From positions 1,933,217-1,997,216 of the forward strand of contig SCFE01000006.1 of NCBI GenBank assembly GCA_004352715.1: a stretch of DNA of 64,000 bases, read 5' to 3'. A program made the position numbers and the translations under genes. The DNA is from Hofstenia miamia. Taxonomy: Eukaryota > Xenacoelomorpha > Acoela. Of this stretch, positions 57,657 through 64,000 are shown piece after piece; positions within the stretch are counted from its first letter, which is position 1; every line of letters begins with the position of its first letter. Under the pieces are notes generated by a model, which had not been told where the DNA came from, made no database searches, and saw only the letters and a program-made list of their open reading frames with translations.

Positions 57657-59730
57657 CAAGTAGTATTGACAAAGGGAAATGACAATATCCTATTTACCAA
57701 AAATAATCACAATTTACAATATAAGTCAGATAACAAAGTCAATAAAGTTCATGATGCACTATTTAAGTTAGAAATTCACAAACAACCAGCTGTCACTATG
57801 ACTTCTTTTGCACGTGTTGTTCGAATGAATTTGTTTAATTGATTTGAAAACATATATCACTTTCTATAAGAGGCTTATTTCAATAAAGAATTGATACGTA
57901 TTAGAAAATATTTAATTTATTGCAAAGCGTGAGAGATTCTATAAATTGTATAGAAGCATAAAAACGTTAAGCTGGTACTAAATAATTAAGGATTGCAGCG
58001 CTTTCTCAATGCCAACTTATGCTCTTCTTTTTTTCACAAATACAGAGGAAATTTCGCTTTGAAAACTGTATTAACTGAGCCAAACGGATATTTACTCCCT
58101 CCCCAGGCAGAGCTGACAGCGGATGACTGGTCATTCGAGTGACCAAATTGCACGGATTTGCCGGTTCATGGGTTAGTAGATAACTTAAAAATGACACGTT
58201 ATCAAATTTTGCAGTCGGATTTGGTAAACCGAATTAACACTAATTTTTTTCCGTTTCCTCTACCATCATTTTTCACATTCCTAAGACGTTAACACCTCAC
58301 ACTAGTACTAGTTAATAATATTGATTCATATTTCTCTAGACTCCTCACTCAGAAAACATGTAAATGAAATTTATTAAATCTTGAAAGCACTGCTTTTATT
58401 TTGTAAAAAGCAGTGAAACTGTAAATTCGATAAACTCATCCAACTTTTATTTATTTACACTACATTTATTGCTTTTCATCACATTGCGGCTAATTATGCC
58501 CAAAGTCAAACATTGCAACAAAATATTGTAATAAAACTTAAGTCTGGTTAATACAAATTGAAGAAAAACGCAGATGGTAAAGCTGTATATACATTATTGG
58601 GTCAAGATCAGTGAGATCGCGGGTCACACGGATCAATAGGTTCGACCCGTTATCAGCCTACCTCTAAGCTTACTCTGGGTGATTAGAAAGTTATTTAAAT
58701 TAAATGAACTTTAGAAATATATTTTTAGATTATTCCATTTCTTTATAGTGATAGAATTAAAGAGCATACTACCTAGTACATACTTTGTTAGATTTTTAAT
58801 ACAGACTTAACTTCTTAGAAAATCTAAGGACAAGAAATCTCTTGTATATTTGCGTATTTATAAATTATGAACAAACATTTCAAATCATTGCCATACATAG
58901 AGGAAATAATGCCACTATTAATGTGATTAGCAGTCACATGCTTTGGTATGACATTTAGAGCTCTCAAAATGCTACTATGCATCTTTCTAGAAATCTTTTG
59001 CTTTTTCGTGAGGTTATAAAATAGAAAACTGAAATTAAATGCGTTTATCAATTTTTTGTAGTGCATCTTTGTAATTCAATAATTCCTGACACGCAAAGCG
59101 TTTGCCTATTTCGACTTCTAAATATATCAAAATGTAATTTACATTTTTTAGTTTTAAGTCAACTTTTTCAGAATTCTTTGAAGGTTCCTGCTTTAAATAT
59201 TAAACTCGTTCATCAATAATTTAATACAATAACTTAGAGCATTAAGAATTAGCTTCTTAAATACACTTTACGTACAAGTTGTTTACATAAAATGAACAGG
59301 TATGTTATTTTTATGTTCACAATTTATTTGTTTCATTATTAGAGATTCAAAATTTTCTTGTAAAATTTTAGAAACATCGACTGCATTTCTTTCTGCATTT
59401 GTAAGACAATAATCGTAAGAGTACTGATATACAATACAACAAAGCTAGAAGTGATCCTGATCTTTTGGGATGGACAGGACCGAACTGATAGATTCAAAGA
59501 CCGGATCAATGCAATTTTTTGGGGGACCACTCAGAATCGATTTAAATATTAAGATTTTAAGTATAGGTCTATATAAGCCTATATACGAATATACATATAA
59601 TCAGTGATTCGCATACTGAGTTTCCAGTTTTAGAAAAGCCCTAAAAGTCTAAAAATGAAATATTAACCAATTGGGCTTAAATTTGGTATATATGTTAGAA
59701 CATCCGCTACAGCATTATTATAGGCCACCG

Positions 59731-59763
<33 letters not shown>

Positions 59764-60262
59764 TAAACACTGAGTTAAATAATATATAGATATGCAGATA
59801 GGTTCGGTTGAGTTGCCTTAACATATGCATATGCATATATTAGAGGTGTGCTGCCAGCATAATTTACCACCGTTACTTGCCCGGGGTTTATTTTACCTTA
59901 CCCATACCCGTAATATTTGTACCCGTAATATATGTACACAGTAGGAAGTAGTAGTTAAAGCTACAGAATGTATTTTTTCAATTAATCACTAAAAATAAAG
60001 AATGAACAAAATGTATAATGTATTCCTGAAAAATGTATAAAAATTATAAAATGAATATAATGTAAATTTCCATGAATTATCAAAAGCAGGGATGACCATA
60101 TTTATAATCTGTTTAACAGATCGGTTAACAAATTGGTTAAAAATATATATATATATATATATATATACTTTTAAATCTGTATTATAAATTTACTTTCTAA
60201 TGCCGAAGAAATTTATTTCAGTTACAATGCCCTTCGTACAAGAATTTTGGCATTATAAAATG
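57657..60262. other. Upstream of phospholipase B; AT-rich, no gene recognised
   Basis: (TA)n tracts lie at 59732-59758 and 60142-60168. At 58126-58143 TGGTCATTCGAGTGACCA is a near-perfect 18-bp palindrome. At 58625-58680 a GACCCG-containing piece resembles a hAT-type end. Confidence 0.4.
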
Positions 60263-60953
60263 CAGGATGTTTCAAAAGTCTTGGGAACATAACGATTTTT
60301 AATAACTCAAAAGCTATTAGGAATTGAAAAATAAATTTGGTACCGTTAGAAAGGTTAAAGTTTCAAGTTTTGTGGGGAATCTTCAAAGTTGTTTAATATG
60401 AGCACCATTTGTCACACGGCAGACATCTAGTCGATAGTCCATTTCCTGCCAAACGCGTTCCAGCATCTCGACGTCAATGGTTCCCACAACTGCCGTTACT
60501 CGAGCCTTGGAAAGGGCGGCACATAAACTTGTTGCTTGACAAAGCCCAAAAGAAAAAAGTCACACAGGGTAAGATCTATAGATCTAGGAGGCCAGGATTT
60601 GACAACGTCATCACCTCGCCCAGATCTCCCAATCCATCTACCAGGCAAAAAACACGTTCACTTTTGGCATCTGACAATGGATTTCATTTCAGGGGCTTCT
60701 TTTTCAAATTTCTTGCGAAATGCACGCTGAACACGAGCCCACAATTCAGTCTTTGCAAATAGGAGGACGTAAAATGCCTTTTCTTGTTGAGAGAACGCCA
60801 TCACTGCACCTGGAAAGATAAGACAACAATAATTAGTATGACCAAAAACTTGTTTACACAAGATTTAAAATGGCACCAGTTTCATTTTTCTACCTGGAAT
60901 AGTTCATGAGATATACGCATTTGCAAAGTTCTCAAGACTTTTGAAACACCCTG
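60263..60953 (-). mobile_element. Mariner-like (IS630/Tc1 group) element, internally deleted, DUF4817-type N-terminus
   Basis: The ends CAGGATGTTTCAAAAGTCTT (60263 on) and, on the minus strand, CAGGGTGTTTCAAAAGTCTT (60953 down) are inverted with one difference in the first 20 bases. On the minus strand MAFSQQEKAFYVLLFAKTEL, then VQRAFRKKFEKEAPEMKSI, is the DUF4817/helix-turn-helix start of such transposases (from about 60801). After a deletion, WPPRSIDLTLCDFFLLGFVK and QQVYVPPFPRLE is the end of the DDE domain (WPPRSPDLTPxDFFLWG), at about 60600-60490. Most of the catalytic domain is missing, so the copy is dead. Confidence 0.8.
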
Positions 60954-61890
60954 TACATTTTTGCCTTTCTTTTCTGTTATTCAACAAAATTTAGTAAGAA
61001 ATCTGTTCATCAGATCGGTTAAATAAAAATGTTCCAGTTTCTGTTAAATGATTCTGTTAAATTTAATAATATGGTCAACAAGGGTGGACGTAAGTTCAGT
61101 ATACACGCGCGGGAGTGGGTGGACTACAGTTATTTAAAATTTTGCCTGTGTGAGTGGGGCTTGGGTAAGTATGTTCAGAAGCGCGGATGAATTTACCGGT
61201 ATGATTGTACGTTATACTCTTCATTACATTAATGTGAGGCAGCGCAGAGAGATGTATATGGGTGCAAAAGTAATGTTAATTCGGTATGCTTGATAATCTT
61301 AATGGAAAAAAATTTTTTTTTGCTAGACCAATACTAAGTATGTTAAAACGCTATAATAAGATCTACACACTGAAATTGAAAAATTTTAAATGAGGTTTAT
61401 TTTTCATCACATTTCTTATAAATTTGATAGAATTAACTGGTTTTGGACTCATTTGTGCACTCTGTTGCTTAATAGTCCGTTTTTAATGTCGCCCTTATTT
61501 GCCAGTGAATTGGCAAATGTCCATCTTTGAGGCGCGCGATAATTGTGATGCAAGATGAATTGCTTGGATAACATTCAAAATTGTATTTGAGAAGGACTTG
61601 GTAGAGAAACAGCATGGCCGGAAGTGGTTTGAACGGTTACGTTGACTTCAGATGCAAAAACCTACGTGATTTAGGACTCACTAAAATTCACTGATAAAAT
61701 ATACAATGCGTTTCACTTCGAAAAATATATTCAAATATTTCAATCGACAAGTTCAAATTCACTAACAGCATTGTTGTTAATTGAATGGTTCATTTGATCA
61801 TGGAGATTAGATCATTGAAATTGGAGACCACTAGATTTTAACTTTTAATCTAGTTGTCCTTGATAAGAATATATTTTTCTTATTGAAACT
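60954..61890. other. AT-rich spacer, no gene recognised
   Basis: A short GC-rich patch lies at 61085-61190. No coding or repeat structure was identified. Confidence 0.4.
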
Positions 61891-62773
61891 TAATAATAAT
61901 AATAATAATTGTTATAATGGCGCTTATCGTCACTTGGAAAATATAATGGCGCTACTGGCCACCTTCAGGCACTATTATAATGGCGTTACTGGCCGAAATT
62001 TATTATAATGGTGCTTATGGCGATTACTGATTATGACGATGTAATTCTTTCATAAAAACCTGTTTAAAACGATTATATTCTAATAACCTATGTATATGTT
62101 TACATCCATATTGAAAAAGCTGAATTAAACCATATCTTGTGTGATTTTTTTAAAGAAAAATATTTTAAAGGGTTGTGCCCTTGCGAAAACCTAGATTGCG
62201 TGACGAATAATGCTCAGATCGACTTCGGACCTCTTTTATTCACTTCAAAATTAAATTGTACACCTGTAATGTTCTTTTCAGTTTGTTTCAAGATGGAATT
62301 TTGATAAGACAGGCCGGGATCCTTATTTTGTTCCAAATCCAATATAAGAGCGGGAAAATTGTTCAAATATGTAGACTCCTGTTTATTATCACCTAATTAA
62401 TCATTTAATACGAAAATATACTAATATTAAATGAGAAATAACAATAAAATCCCTAGAGCCATTATAATAGTTAATAATTTGAATTAAGCACCATTATAAT
62501 AGTTCAAATTAGTATGCCAGTTTCGCCATTATAATAGTTCAATTTCAAAACATTTGGAGGCCCTTGTCTCCTAAACTAATGTCCCTATCTTGCTCAAACT
62601 TAAGGCACAATTGAAGCCTAGCATAGCGAAGCTACACACCAAGTTTCATTAAAATCCAATTAAAAGTGCATCAAAAATGGAAAAGAGCGCTTATGGCTAT
62701 GGAGAGGGCGCTACTGGCACTCGAACCTCTCAAAACTCATAGTGCCATTATAATTATAACAATAATAATAATC
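61891..62773. repeat. Head-to-head array of ~30-bp TTATAATGGCG units, possible foldback element
   Basis: At 61912, 61942, 61975 and 62003 the plus strand carries TATAATGG[CT]G followed by CTTA/CTACTGGCC-type text (spacing 28-33). At about 62458, 62490, 62526 and 62743 the core appears inverted (CCATTATAAT). Further CGCTTATGGC and CGCTACTGGC words lie at 62690-62715. The outer ends are (AAT)n-ATTGTTATAATGGCGCTTA and, inverted, (ATT)n-GTTATAATTATAATGGCACT. There is no coding capacity in the roughly 430 bp centre. The class is unknown. Confidence 0.55.
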
Positions 62774-62779
62774 CAGTGT

Positions 62780-63660
62780 TGAGATACTCAGCGGGAATAG
62801 TTAGGTGGAACAAGAATAACCTGAGGGAGTTAGACAGGGAGACAAGGAAGTTACTAGCAGCAGAGAGGGTTTCAACTTAAATGGAGATTTTGATAGATTG
62901 TACATGTCAAGGCATAGAGGAGGGAAGGGACTGCTAAGTGTAGAAGAGACTGTGGTAGCAGAAGCACTAAGACTAAAGGAATATGTAAAAGAGCAACCTA
63001 AGGAGCCCCTACTGGAGGTTACTATAGATTTAAGGAAAATAATAGCAATCCTGATGAATAGAAAACATACCAGAGAAGAGTGGAAGCAGAGAGATAAACG
63101 AGGTATAGACAGAAGGTGATGCATGGATAATACTGGAGGAATACAAAAAACTGTGACAGAGAAGAGAGCAACATGTGGCTAAGGAGGGCAGTATTGAAGA
63201 GAGAAACAGAAGCATTGATAATAGCGGCACAAGAGCAAGCAATTAGGACAAACTTGGTGAAGAAGCATGTAAACAGAAGAGTAGAAGTAAGTGATACGAG
63301 AAGCTATGTAAGAAAGGGCTGGAGACAGTAGATCATCTGATAGCAGGGTGTGAGAAGTTGGCACAGAATGAGTATAGGTTCAGGCATGACAAGGTGGGAA
63401 GAGTGGTACATTGGAGCTTGAGCAAGCAGCATGGTTAGAAATTGGAGAGAAGTGGTACGACCATAAGCCACAGAAAATCATAGCGAATGAGAATGTTAAG
63501 ATACTGTGGGACTTACACATACAGACGAGCAAGGTAATAAAAGCATTGAAGTCAGACATAGTAGTGGTAGATAAAGAGAAAAGTATAGGCGGCGGCAATG
63601 GGTGGGCAAGGTGGACTAGATCCACCTTGAAAAAACAATATTAAATGGCAATCAATACTA
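62780..63660 (+). mobile_element. Non-LTR retrotransposon C-terminal region (R2/NeSL-like), degenerate
   Basis: The plus strand reads LRELDRETRKLLAAERGFN, FDRLYMSRHRGGKGLLSVEE and LRLKEYVKEQPKEPLLEV, the post-RT block LDxxTRKLLT...RLYxxRxxGGRGLxSVE. After frameshifts come HLIAGCEKLAQNEYRFRHD, with a C..C...H...C knuckle region upstream, and IGEKWYDHKPQKIIANENVK followed by ILWDLHIQTSKVIKALKSDI. This arrangement is typical of R2-like non-LTR elements. The RT core is absent. Confidence 0.7.
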
Positions 63661-64000
63661 ATATATTACCCCAATTTTGAATTAAATAAACAGAGTATGG
63701 TATTACAAAAAAAATGTACATGTGGATGTAGATAGCTAGTTTATCTAAAATGACAAAATATTAACAAATAAAAACAAATATTACAGCAGTAAGTTCAATT
63801 TGTAATACAATTTTTGGCCGCTTGGCGTTGAGTTCTAAATTTCCAATTTATCCAATCAGAATTATTCATCAGAAGTTTATGCTGTGTACATGTACATATT
63901 TTGAGGTTAATATATCAAAAAACTATGAAGATATTAGGTGAGGATCATTTCGAAACAAAATTCTCAAACTCTCGAAGTTTGTAATTGAGTATTTCATTTA
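63661..64000. other. AT-rich right edge
   Basis: Probable 3' UTR of the preceding retrotransposon (AAATAAACAG at about 63685) and AT-rich spacer. No gene. Confidence 0.4.

Noticed and set aside
57657-57659. Start of phospholipase B three bases upstream
   Set aside because: That codon is TTG; the adjacent ATG at 57656 is the plausible start.
50488-58680. An 8-kb hAT element between the GGTCGGGTCG-type ends
   Set aside because: The ends are weakly similar, too far apart, and a gene and a gap lie between them; two unrelated fragments are more likely.
60409-60762. 117-aa plus-strand ORF with Arg/Pro-rich protein
   Set aside because: It is antisense to the mariner-like transposase remnant, whose motifs are on the minus strand.
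61912-62030. CRISPR-like array of ~30-bp units
   Set aside because: The units occur in both orientations, the repeats diverge and there is no spacer logic; the context is eukaryotic.
62801-63644. Minus-strand ORFs (107, 70, 61 and 81 aa) in the last kilobase
   Set aside because: Antisense shadows of the R2-like retrotransposon coding sequence on the plus strand.

Overview
The window is a stretch of an AT-rich invertebrate animal (metazoan) genome assembly. The evidence is spliced genes with GT-AG introns, animal-only protein families (a DEG/ENaC channel carrying LDLa and CUB modules, and a MIF-family gene), several classes of eukaryotic transposon, and long (TA)n microsatellites. The phylum cannot be fixed from sequence alone. 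The assembly is fragmented: there is one 341-base N gap, two gaps of exactly 1000 N, and five single-N joins, two of which are flanked by directly repeated sequence that looks like unmerged contig ends.

Host genes. (1) 5354-10625 (+): a DEG/ENaC sodium channel. TM1 is in exon 1, and a large last exon encodes two LDLa domains, a CUB domain, an RKKR furin-type site, the cysteine-rich channel ectodomain and TM2. A 1449-bp exact duplication in its intron straddles a single N and is probably an assembly artefact. (2) 13253-13797 (-): two exons of a MIF-family tautomerase/cytokine, not visible as a long ORF. (3) 26028-27203 (+) and 56463-57656 (-): two intact, intronless paralogues of the lysosomal phospholipase A2/LCAT family (PLA2G15-like) in opposite orientation, about 29 kb apart. 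Both keep the Ser-Asp-His triad with the family spacing, but they differ at the oxyanion-hole position.

Mobile DNA fills most of the rest. Non-LTR retrotransposon remnants, many frameshifted, lie at 1-4350, 11.7-12.2 kb, 34.5-35.7 kb, 37.6-41.6 kb, 44.5-45.8 kb, 48.5 kb, 53 kb and 62.8-63.7 kb. Penelope-like elements lie at 30.5-31.4 kb and as two near-identical inverted arms at 31.8-32.3 and 33.9-34.5 kb. DNA transposons include a hAT element at 21985-24071 (15-bp TIR, perfect 8-bp TSD) that is split by a second element of unknown class (22435-23957, 9-bp flanking duplication, 28-30-bp spaced subterminal repeats, unidentified ORFs). There is also a 368-bp hAT MITE with a perfect 8-bp TSD (45982-46349), two more diverged hAT-like MITEs, a 143-bp piggyBac-type MITE with TTAA ends (50998-51140), a pogo/Tigger-like remnant and an internally deleted mariner-like element with a DUF4817-type N-terminus. 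An array of about 30-bp units arranged head-to-head (61.9-62.8 kb) remains unexplained.

The best candidates for something undescribed are the unidentified nested element at 22.4-24.0 kb, the LDLa-LDLa-CUB-DEG/ENaC architecture, and the head-to-head 30-bp array.
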